Shown here: positions 16,026 to 23,542 of the stretch, one piece after another
Layout of the letters: every line of letters starts with the position of its first letter
Numbering within the stretch: the stretch's first letter is position 1
From: Bacteroidales bacterium
GTDB taxonomy: Bacteria; Bacteroidota; Bacteroidia; Bacteroidales; ML635J-15
Direction: 5' to 3'
Assembly (NCBI GenBank): GCA_017651185.1
Contig: JAGCDJ010000032.1
Span: 1-64,000, forward strand
DNA length: 64,000 nt
Translations under genes and position numbers: made by a program
Notes under the pieces: generated by a model
Database searches by the model: none
What the model was told of the DNA's origin: nothing
Seen by the model: the letters and a program-made list of their open reading frames with translations, nothing else

Positions 16026-16034
16026 TATATTTGC
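16026..16034 (+). promoter_or_regulatory. -7 box of the TerB-like/peptide/ATP-grasp operon
   Basis: TATATTTGC matches TAnnTTTGC and lies 44 nt before the ATG at 16079. It has no good -33 partner; the inverted repeat at 15993-16011 occupies that spot. Confidence 0.55.
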
Positions 16035-16078
16035 GTTTGCAATTTTTTGCAGCAATTAGAAATTTTAAAAGTAAATTT

Positions 16079-16537
16079 ATGGATAACACAAAATTCACAA
16101 AACAATTTGTTGCCTTGACAATGGCAACGTTAAGGGCCGACGGCATTATTGAACAGGTCGAACTCGACACCATCAAGCAACAGGCCGCCGATTTGGAACT
16201 CGACCCGATTGAGGTTGAAAAGGCAATTGCAGTTGAGAATAGCATTCAGGAGAATGTTGACATTGAGAAGTACATAAAGGAAATCGGTTCGACTGTTGAC
16301 AACATGGGCGACAAGCACTGCATAATGGACGGTTGCATACTTGTAGCATTGTCAGACAAGATCCTTAAGGAGTCGGAAGTAAAGGTGCTTAAGTTCGTGT
16401 GCGAAGCTCTCGGATTCTCGTTGGAGCGCATGGTTCTCGACATAGCCATCATTACGCAGAACGACCGCAGCATAAAGATTGAAGGTAGCGACAGCGACTT
16501 CGATGTGATTATTGAAGATGAGGAGTATAAAAACTAA
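16079..16537 (+). CDS. TerB-like helical protein
   Basis: A 152-residue acidic, all-helical cytosolic protein. It has two repeated halves in the TerB manner: ATLRADGIIEQVELDTIKQQ near residue 20 and CILVALSDKILKESEVKVLK near 85. Each half is a helix, a short acidic turn with D-G/D-K, and a helix. The C-terminal tail is very acidic (DSDFDVIIEDEEYKN). TerB domains are metal-binding or scaffold modules found in tellurite-resistance and phage-defence gene sets, and their biochemistry is poorly known. It is followed after 12 nt by the putative precursor peptide and then by the ATP-grasp ligase, so it is likely part of the same system. The ATG at 16079 is preferred because the upstream frame overlaps the promoter. 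Confidence 0.65.
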   Translation: MDNTKFTKQFVALTMATLRADGIIEQVELDTIKQQAADLELDPIEVEKAIAVENSIQENVDIEKYIKEIGSTVDNMGDKHCIMDGCILVALSDKILKESEVKVLKFVCEALGFSLERMVLDIAIITQNDRSIKIEGSDSDFDVIIEDEEYKN

Positions 16538-16549
16538 AAAATTACAGGA

Positions 16550-16798
16550 ATGAAAGCATATAATCAGAACAATCAGATAATGCCGTTGTTGATGAATTTC
16601 GTCGTTCCCACCGACATTGCGCAGTATGTTCCAACTGAATTTTCGTACGACGACGCAAATCAGGTGACATACGAAATGACAATCACCAGCACAAGAAGTC
16701 TTCGTCATCCAAGCACCCACAAGGGCGGCGAATATGTAGGCGTTGACGCTAAGAACGAAATCGACGACACCAAGAACAACCGTCACATGTGGTTCTAA
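16550..16798 (+). CDS. Putative graspetide (omega-ester/amide RiPP) precursor peptide
   Basis: An 82-residue peptide with no signal peptide or known domain. Residues 1-40 look like a leader: Asn/Gln-rich start, then a hydrophobic MPLLMNFVVP stretch (11-20) that might serve the recognition role of the microviridin PFFARFL helix. Residues 44-75 look like a core. Thr/Ser acceptors (T44, T46, S47, T48, S50, S55, T56) and K58 come first. The acidic donors E61, D66, E70, D72 and D73 follow, as expected for ring-forming esters or amides made by ATP-grasp ligases. It ends HMWF. It lies 9 nt upstream of an MvdC/MvdD-type ligase gene, which is the main support. The core boundary and ring pattern are inference. 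Confidence 0.65.
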   Translation: MKAYNQNNQIMPLLMNFVVPTDIAQYVPTEFSYDDANQVTYEMTITSTRSLRHPSTHKGGEYVGVDAKNEIDDTKNNRHMWF

Positions 16799-16807
16799 TC
16801 GCTTGCG

Positions 16808-17806
16808 ATGATTCTCTTATACACCAATAAAGAGGATACGCATCCGACCAATGTCATCAAGTACCTGAACGAGTGGGGTGTTCCTGTGTTCCGTCTGAAT
16901 ACGGAATGTATTCTTACCGACTACGAGTTCGAATGGTGGTGTGATGACAGAGGCGTTGATTTTCACATAACGAACATTAAAAACAATTTGGAACTTTATG
17001 GGCATCAGGTTACGGCGATATGGGATCGCCGTGCCTTGGTTCCCACCGAATTGCCAATAACAAGTGAGCATGATGAAATAAACCGTCATAACCTTGACGA
17101 AGCACGCGGATTTCTGGCGTTTCTCCGTTACTATACCAAGGATATTTTTTCGATTGGTAGCATTGTTGAGGATCGTCCCGCCGACTCAAAGATGTTGCAG
17201 TTGCGGGTGGCACGTTCGCTCGGAATGCCAACACCCGATACTAGTTTTGCAAATACGCGCGAGGCAATCCTGAATTTTTCAAGAAAATACGAGTACATTT
17301 CGCTGAAGTCGATTGTCGACAGCGGACTTTTCCTGGGTGGCGACAAGGAATATGTTTTCTTCTCGCAGCGCATTAAGAGCAGTGAACTCGAAAAGCAACC
17401 CATCGAGGCATTCAACCAGACGGTAAGCTTTGTACAGAACTATATTGACAAGAAGTACGAACTCCGTATTACTGTAGTTTGTGACGATGTCATTGCCTGC
17501 AAGATAGATTCGCAGTTGCAATCTGAGGATACTGGCAAGATTGACTGGCGGCAAGGTTACGAACACGACCTGAAGCATGAGATTGTTGATGTGCCGGAAT
17601 TTGTAGCTGACTTTTGCCGCAAGTTTTTGAAACGCATGAAACTGAATTTCGGTTGCTTCGATTTTATCGTTACTCCCGACGATAAGTACGTTTTCCTTGA
17701 GTGCAATCCCAATGGACAGTGGTTGTGGATTGAACTGGTTACAAATTATGACATCTCACATGTAATTGCCGAGAATCTGGCGAAAGTTGAGAGAGCTAAA
17801 CAATAG
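16808..17806 (+). CDS. MvdC/MvdD-like ATP-grasp peptide ligase
   Basis: A 332-residue ATP-grasp enzyme of the kind that matures microviridin-type graspetides by joining Asp/Glu side chains to Ser/Thr or Lys. Visible marks are IWDRR (71-75), the Trp-Arg-Arg motif seen in this family's N-domain, and EDRPADSKMLQL (121-132). A lysine in ISLKS (167) may bind ATP, and ELRITVV (218-224) is followed by FGCFDFIV with Asp285 and LECNPNGQWLWIE (297-309), whose Glu/Asn are the magnesium ligands. The NPNGQWLWIE box is highly characteristic of the family. It starts 9 nt after the precursor gene. No transporter, protease or second ligase is adjacent, so export and leader removal would have to be encoded elsewhere. 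Confidence 0.85.
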   Translation: MILLYTNKEDTHPTNVIKYLNEWGVPVFRLNTECILTDYEFEWWCDDRGVDFHITNIKNNLELYGHQVTAIWDRRALVPTELPITSEHDEINRHNLDEARGFLAFLRYYTKDIFSIGSIVEDRPADSKMLQLRVARSLGMPTPDTSFANTREAILNFSRKYEYISLKSIVDSGLFLGGDKEYVFFSQRIKSSELEKQPIEAFNQTVSFVQNYIDKKYELRITVVCDDVIACKIDSQLQSEDTGKIDWRQGYEHDLKHEIVDVPEFVADFCRKFLKRMKLNFGCFDFIVTPDDKYVFLECNPNGQWLWIELVTNYDISHVIAENLAKVERAKQ

Positions 17807-17877
17807 TTATTAAGTTAACCGCTATTAAATTACCTCATAAGATAATTGATTAGCAATTAGAAATTTTGTGTCGAAAT

Positions 17878-20409
17878 TTATCTGATCGTCCATTTCCCAG
17901 CACCAACAATTTGCTCTTTATCTGTGCCTGGGTAAATTGTCGCGGATGTGCCAACGGGAACAGTAATGTTCAATTCTGTTGCATTTATTTCAACGCAAAT
18001 GTCGCCAAAAGGTGTCGGTTTTGTTGCTTTTAGCCAACTGATGCCATCAGCGGTTTGCGGGTCTATGAAGAAATGCTTGTATCCGGGTTGCGACTCGTCG
18101 AGACGGATGCCAGCCAAAGCCTCGTAGAACCATGTTCCGATGCCGTTGTAGCAGTTGTGGATTCGACTGCGCTCGCAGTCCCACGACTCCCAAGTTGCGG
18201 TTGCTCCTTGTGCAATCATATCGAGGTAACCGGGGTAGTCTGGCTGGCGTAAGATGGTGGACATCAGTTTTGTCTGCTTGGTCTTGGTTGCCCATTCGGT
18301 GAAAACTGGCACTCCGAACAGACCGACAGCAATGTGTGAATTGTACTTGCCGTACGAGTCAGCAATAAGTTTTTCTGTAACCTCACGGCTTACATTGTTT
18401 TCATCGGCAATGCCTGTAAGTATGGCGTATGATTGGTCTAAAGGTGTACCGTTGGCGTAACTGTGAGTTTCGGGATGGTAGAATTGCTTGTGAATGGCTG
18501 CATTTAGTCGTTTGCGCTTGTCAGCAAACTTCTTGGCATCGTCGTTGCGACCTAAAAGTTCTGCCATTTTTATCATATCGGACAGACACTCGCTGATGAA
18601 GCAGTTGTTGACGTGTATAATCGACTCGCCTCCCATGTCCACGCCTTTGGGAGCAAGCCAGTCGCCAAGAAACCACATTCTTTTCTTGGTGTCGGGCCAA
18701 GGTTGCAGAAGCTCGTCCTTGCTGTTCTTTTCCACAAATTCGAGCCAAAGTTTCATCTTTTCGTAGAGTTTGTCAATCATGCGGCAGTCGCCGTAGTTCA
18801 AGTGTGTACGCCACGGTGCCTTGATTATGAATCCGCACCAGTAAGGACCTCCGCCAGTCGGGAAGGATGGAGCAACATACGCAAGAGAACCGTCTTTGTC
18901 AATAGATTCTCCCCACGCTGTAAGCCAGTTTAGATAAGTCGGAAGCACGTCGTACATTGTATGCAAGGTCATTGTGGAGGAGTTGCCGTCGCCACCATAG
19001 CCCATTCTCTCAAGGTGCGGACAATCGACCATATATCCGCTGAAAGTGAGGCACTGCAGGGTGTATTTTACAAGGTCGTGTATTGCGTTTAGTCTTTCGT
19101 CGGAGCAGGAGAAAGTTGCCGATTTTTCCAAATCGAGTGCGCTTATTTGCAAGGCTTTGGCTTCGCGAAGTTCGGCGACGTTTACTTTCACGTACCTGAA
19201 TGCGTGATGGTGAAATTTGTTGCAGAAACTTTCGCCTGATTTGCCGTTTGCAATGTAAATGTCGCTTTCACCTTGACTTTCAAATTTTCCGCCAGCAGGT
19301 ATATAGTCGGTGTATTCCATTGTAACTTCCTGACCTTTTTGCAACTGACCGAACGAAATTTGCAACCATCCTGTAATTGCCCGTCCAAAATCGATTACGA
19401 CAGAGCCGTCAGTTTGCTTTTCGATAGATTTTGGCGTCAAACTGTCGATTATGTGGTTGCCTTCGAAAAGTTGTGACGAGGTGTGCATTCCTTCCACATT
19501 GCAGACAGTTGCGGCCTGCCATTGCGGTTGAAAGTTGGCATCTAATCGTTCTCCACCGAACTGAAGTGGTAACCACGAGCCAGTGTAACTATATCCGCTT
19601 GGCGAAGCCTGCCAAGATGTGTCAGTTTGGGCTATGGTTTGGCATTTGTTGTCAGACAGCAGGCAAATTTCGGCTTTTACTAGAGGACCATTATTTTGCA
19701 CTCCGAAAATATTGTTGCGATACCAGCCTTGTCCGATCCAAATTTTGATTTCGTTTTCGCCATTGCGCAGGTATGGTGTTATGTCGTAGGTGACAATGAG
19801 CGAGTGCTTGTCGAGTTGCGAAACAGCTGGCTGCAAAATCTTGTCACCGACCTTCTTGTCGTTTATGATAAGTTCATGGTAACCAAGTGAGTTGATATGT
19901 GCAAGGACTTTTGTTTTGCCTTTCTGCAACTTAATGTTGAACCTTTTTGTGAGCATTGGTGTCGATGCAAGTCCGTTGCCTTGTTTGCAACCGATGTATT
20001 GTCCGTTCATTTCGCCGAGAATGCCGACACCAAAGCGTTCAATTTTGCTCCAACCCGAGCAAGTTCCGTTCTCGTCCCAAGTGCGAACGCGCCAGTAGTA
20101 AAGTTGCCGTTCTTGCAAAGTAGTGCCAGTGTAGGCAACCATAATTTGTTCGTCCGACTCCATGCGACCGCTTTTCCAAATGTCGGCATGGTCTTTTGCA
20201 AGAGCGATGCTGTCGGAAGCGATTTGTATTTCGTATGCTTTTTGCTTTTGGTTGTTATGAGTAAGTTTGTTCTTCCAGCTGAAGTGGGGTGTGGTTGTTT
20301 CGATGCCGAGAGGTGATTGCAGTCCTTCGCAGCGCAAGTCGAAAACCTGTGCGAAAGCGGTTGTGCAAAGAAAGAAGCATGATAATAATGTGAGAAAAAT
20401 GTGTTTCAT
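17878..20409 (-). CDS. Alpha-L-rhamnosidase, GH78
   Basis: An 843-residue exported glycoside hydrolase with a signal peptide ending TAFAQ. It releases terminal rhamnose from plant or bacterial glycans. The order is an N-terminal beta domain (FDLRCEGLQSPLGIE, HFSWKN), the rhamnosidase N domain with HINSLGYHELIINDKKVGD (about 165-190), a middle jelly-roll with QFGGERLDA, and the (alpha/alpha)6 catalytic barrel from about 440. The barrel contains VDCPHLERMGYGGDGNSS, whose late Asp matches the family's general acid, and TATWESWDC. A C-terminal beta domain with GDICVEIN closes the protein. No sus-like genes flank it, so it is not part of a recognisable polysaccharide-utilisation locus. Confidence 0.92.
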   Translation of the reverse strand: MKHIFLTLLSCFFLCTTAFAQVFDLRCEGLQSPLGIETTTPHFSWKNKLTHNNQKQKAYEIQIASDSIALAKDHADIWKSGRMESDEQIMVAYTGTTLQERQLYYWRVRTWDENGTCSGWSKIERFGVGILGEMNGQYIGCKQGNGLASTPMLTKRFNIKLQKGKTKVLAHINSLGYHELIINDKKVGDKILQPAVSQLDKHSLIVTYDITPYLRNGENEIKIWIGQGWYRNNIFGVQNNGPLVKAEICLLSDNKCQTIAQTDTSWQASPSGYSYTGSWLPLQFGGERLDANFQPQWQAATVCNVEGMHTSSQLFEGNHIIDSLTPKSIEKQTDGSVVIDFGRAITGWLQISFGQLQKGQEVTMEYTDYIPAGGKFESQGESDIYIANGKSGESFCNKFHHHAFRYVKVNVAELREAKALQISALDLEKSATFSCSDERLNAIHDLVKYTLQCLTFSGYMVDCPHLERMGYGGDGNSSTMTLHTMYDVLPTYLNWLTAWGESIDKDGSLAYVAPSFPTGGGPYWCGFIIKAPWRTHLNYGDCRMIDKLYEKMKLWLEFVEKNSKDELLQPWPDTKKRMWFLGDWLAPKGVDMGGESIIHVNNCFISECLSDMIKMAELLGRNDDAKKFADKRKRLNAAIHKQFYHPETHSYANGTPLDQSYAILTGIADENNVSREVTEKLIADSYGKYNSHIAVGLFGVPVFTEWATKTKQTKLMSTILRQPDYPGYLDMIAQGATATWESWDCERSRIHNCYNGIGTWFYEALAGIRLDESQPGYKHFFIDPQTADGISWLKATKPTPFGDICVEINATELNITVPVGTSATIYPGTDKEQIVGAGKWTIR

Positions 20410-20571
20410 TGTTTCAATGGCTGTCGCCGTTTCTGGGTTTCTATGTTTGGGGCTTGAAGGCTCAAAGGCTTGAAGACTAATGGCTTTTAGCCTTTTAGCC
20501 CAATAAAAATCCTTAAATCATTTTTGCATCTTGTCTGCACAATCGTAAATCGTAATTCGTCAATCGTAAAT

Positions 20572-21069
20572 TCACTTTACTGCCTTTGGCGTCCAGCATT
20601 CGAAGAATCTCATCACCTTTTCCTTGTTGTAGCTTTTGCCTTCTTCGAGGAATCCAGAATCTTGAGTGTGAATGACTTTGCCGTTCTCATCGAGCACAAC
20701 AAAAACCGGATAACCGAACCTTGCAGGATTGCCAAGTCGTTTCATCATTTTTGCGGCAAGTTCCTTTTGTGTAGGGTCGGACTGGCGAGGATTGTAGTTG
20801 ACATGTATATATACAAAATTATCGTTGACCAACTTGTTGATAGTGCTGTCGCTGGTGATAAATTCTGCAAAGCGCAGACACCACGGACACCAGTTGCCAC
20901 CAACCTGGCAGATTACGAATTTACCTTCCGATTTTGCTTGTTTTACTGCCTTGTCAATTTGTTCCATTGGGTTTATTGTTTCGTCATAAACTTTCTTGGG
21001 CGCATTTTGTGCTATGGCAGTTGAGAAAACGAAACTTATTAATAATGCGATAGTTAAAAACTTTTTCAT
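20572..21069 (-). CDS. Exported thioredoxin-like protein (WCPWC)
   Basis: A 165-residue protein with a signal peptide (MKKFLTIALLISFVFSTAIAQ). It has a thioredoxin-7/DUF255-like fold with VGGNWCPWCLRFAEF, whose CxxC is CPWC. The later segment PARFGYPVFVVLDENGKVIH carries the cis-Pro expected of the fold. It probably reduces or oxidises disulphides in the periplasm. It starts 23 nt after the patatin-like gene and may be transcribed with it. The 162 nt beyond its stop hold no gene; they contain a dispersed CGCCGTTTCTGGGTTTCT sequence and a few short GGCT-rich repeats. Confidence 0.85.
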   Translation of the reverse strand: MKKFLTIALLISFVFSTAIAQNAPKKVYDETINPMEQIDKAVKQAKSEGKFVICQVGGNWCPWCLRFAEFITSDSTINKLVNDNFVYIHVNYNPRQSDPTQKELAAKMMKRLGNPARFGYPVFVVLDENGKVIHTQDSGFLEEGKSYNKEKVMRFFECWTPKAVK

Positions 21070-21092
21070 TTGTAGTTCTATGTTTTTTGTTG

Positions 21093-23450
21093 TTAATAGT
21101 CTAATCCTTTTTTGTTGAACATCATGAAGCCAAGGTGGAACATAAAGTACCAGTTTACATTGTCGTCATCCAGATAGTTGATACTTATTCCCAAAGGTCC
21201 GAAGCGTGTGTTGTATACCAATGCGGCCGATGCCATGAAATAGTAGTATGTGAAACGTTCGGAATATGCTGGGGTGTATATGTTCGATGTAAGTTCTTCT
21301 TTTATAATCTTTTTGAATGGCATGTAGAAGTAGAATTCCGTTCTAAGGTTTAACCTTTCGGTAATGTTTACTATTGGTTTTACGCCGATTGCAAAGAAGT
21401 TGTTTGCGCGGTAGTTTGTCAGCAATAGCGTTTTTGAGTTCATTATAGGGGTGAAGGCGGGTGCGTACAGTACGCTCGACGAATAGTTGCGAAGCAATGG
21501 CCTGTTGCTGACGAAAAATTGTGCGTATGCACCTATTGTCAAATATTTGAATATGCGTGAATAGTGGTCGGCGATGAGGTTTAATTGTATCCAGTTGTGC
21601 CTCATGGTGAACGGGTCGTCAAGTGCGGTGGTGGAACCCGGATTATTCTTTTCCGTGCCGATAGTATGGCGGAAGTCAACTACAAATTCCTGGCCGTCGG
21701 TTGGATACATTATGTAGTTTAATGTGTTGTAGTTGAATAATATATGTTCGGAAAAATAATTCAAACTGGTTATGTCGGCGGTGTCGGACGGCTGGTACGA
21801 TGACACTTGGAAGTACGAGTATTTCTGTTCGCCCGATGCTATTCCGATTTTTGCTATTGAATGTCTTGTTATGGGGGTAGTTATGTCCAGTCGGATGTTG
21901 TTTTCGTAGTCGATTATATATGGTGGCTGGTATGTCATCGACAATACTCTTGAACTTCCCTTGAAGAAGTCGTATCGGTTCAATGTGCCGGATAGTTCGA
22001 GCGAGAACGGCTGGTATGTGGGGATGTCGATTCGTCCGCTAAGCATAGCCGAGGCGTAGAACCTGCCGTAGTAGAAGTTTGCCTTGAAAAGTCCCGACAC
22101 CCTGCCGAGCAGTTTGTACGAACCGCCAAGATATACCATGCTCGATGAACCGTTGGATACCACTGCTCCCAGTCCGAGTGAGGTTCTGTTGTCCTTCTTT
22201 ACCTTGAACCGAATGTCGAATTCCCCTGTCGAATCGTTGTATTCGGCAAGTGGGGTTGCCTGCTTTACTTGGTAGTCGGAAATGAGTTTGTAGTAGTTTG
22301 ACTCAATTGTGTTGTAGTCCATTACCGAATCTTTGCAGTGCTTTTTTATCCTTTTGAGGTTTATTGACTTTTCAATGTATTCCTTTTCGTATTTGTTTAT
22401 GTTACCGTCGACGATTATGCTGTCGAATTTGAGTTGTGGCAAACTGTCGCGATAAATTTTCCGTTCATTGTCCAGTTCTTCCACATCCTTTCTGCGGACA
22501 ACCAGATTCTTTATGCTGTCAATTACGTCGTTGCAGTATTCGTAACCTTTATTTACGGCGTAGTCCAATTTCTGGAAGTCCATAACGCCAACATCCTTGA
22601 ACTTGATTGATAGTACTATGCCCTTGTTCTGGTTTACTTCAATGCTTTTTTGTTCACCCATTATCAAGTTTGTAATCTGCGCTAGCAGGTCTTCTGAGTC
22701 GGGTGGGTCGTCGCTGCCGAACGCCGAAACATAAACACCTATAATAATATCGGGATTGAAAACCTTGCGCATTGTCTCGATGGGGAAGTTGCTGTATATT
22801 CCGCCATCGTAGTATAGTGTGCTGTCGAGTTCTACTGGTTTGAATACCATCGGGATTGCCATCGATGCGCGTATTGCTGTGCCGAGGTCGCCCTTGTCGA
22901 ATATTTTTTCGCGGTTGTTGTATACGTCTGCTGCTACGCACCTGAACGGAACGAACAAACTGTCGAAATCGTTGTGCGCACCTGCCGAACTGCGGGCGAA
23001 AAGGTCGATAAGTCCCAAGTCCATTGGCTGTGTGGCGATAATGTTTGTGGGTAGCGCCAACCCGATTTTCTTCTTGTTCTTTTTGCGTAGGTCGACGCGC
23101 AATAGTGAAACGTCTGGCTGTTCGTATTTGAAGAAGTCGAGATACTTGTTCGGCGTTTTGCCCTTGTAGTAGTTCTTGAAACTTGGACTGTTGAATATCT
23201 TGACCATGTCGTCGGGCGAATATCCAGAGGCATACAGACCTGCGACTATCGCACCCATCGATGTGCCAGTGACATAATCAATCGGAATCCCATGTTCTTC
23301 CAATGCCTTGATGACGCCGACATGCGCATATCCTTTCGCACCACCACCGCTAAGCACTAACCCAACAGTTTGGGCGTTCGCTATGTTGCAAATACATAAC
23401 AAACTGATTGCCAATGTGGATGATATGCGTATAATTTTGTCCAAAATCAC
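21093..23450 (-). CDS. Patatin-like phospholipase with C-terminal outer-membrane barrel (type Vd-like)
   Basis: About 785 residues: signal peptide, patatin domain, linker, POTRA-like domain and a 16-strand-type barrel of the BamA/D15 superfamily. The patatin part has the oxyanion hole GGGAKG, the nucleophile elbow GTSMG (Ser near residue 64) and the catalytic DGG in YYDGGIYSNFP. The POTRA-like part begins KFDSIIVDGNINKYEKEY and the barrel ends LGFMMFNKKGLDY. The arrangement matches PlpD/FplA-type autotransporters that expose a lipase. No in-frame ATG exists between an upstream stop and the signal peptide. A GTG at 23450 was chosen and a TTG at 23468 is the alternative. The gene diverges from priA. 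Confidence 0.88.
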   Translation of the reverse strand: MILDKIIRISSTLAISLLCICNIANAQTVGLVLSGGGAKGYAHVGVIKALEEHGIPIDYVTGTSMGAIVAGLYASGYSPDDMVKIFNSPSFKNYYKGKTPNKYLDFFKYEQPDVSLLRVDLRKKNKKKIGLALPTNIIATQPMDLGLIDLFARSSAGAHNDFDSLFVPFRCVAADVYNNREKIFDKGDLGTAIRASMAIPMVFKPVELDSTLYYDGGIYSNFPIETMRKVFNPDIIIGVYVSAFGSDDPPDSEDLLAQITNLIMGEQKSIEVNQNKGIVLSIKFKDVGVMDFQKLDYAVNKGYEYCNDVIDSIKNLVVRRKDVEELDNERKIYRDSLPQLKFDSIIVDGNINKYEKEYIEKSINLKRIKKHCKDSVMDYNTIESNYYKLISDYQVKQATPLAEYNDSTGEFDIRFKVKKDNRTSLGLGAVVSNGSSSMVYLGGSYKLLGRVSGLFKANFYYGRFYASAMLSGRIDIPTYQPFSLELSGTLNRYDFFKGSSRVLSMTYQPPYIIDYENNIRLDITTPITRHSIAKIGIASGEQKYSYFQVSSYQPSDTADITSLNYFSEHILFNYNTLNYIMYPTDGQEFVVDFRHTIGTEKNNPGSTTALDDPFTMRHNWIQLNLIADHYSRIFKYLTIGAYAQFFVSNRPLLRNYSSSVLYAPAFTPIMNSKTLLLTNYRANNFFAIGVKPIVNITERLNLRTEFYFYMPFKKIIKEELTSNIYTPAYSERFTYYYFMASAALVYNTRFGPLGISINYLDDDNVNWYFMFHLGFMMFNKKGLDY

Positions 23451-23542
23451 GTCAAATAAATTACGCAAGTTAACAATATTATTTCAAATATGTGGTTTTG
23501 TTTCGGATTTTTATTCTACTTTTACACGCAAATTTTTACGCA

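Noticed and set aside
16079..17806. Grasp-with-SPASM type RiPP system
   Set aside because: No radical-SAM/SPASM gene is next to the ATP-grasp gene; the cassette stops at 17806 and a rhamnosidase follows on the other strand.
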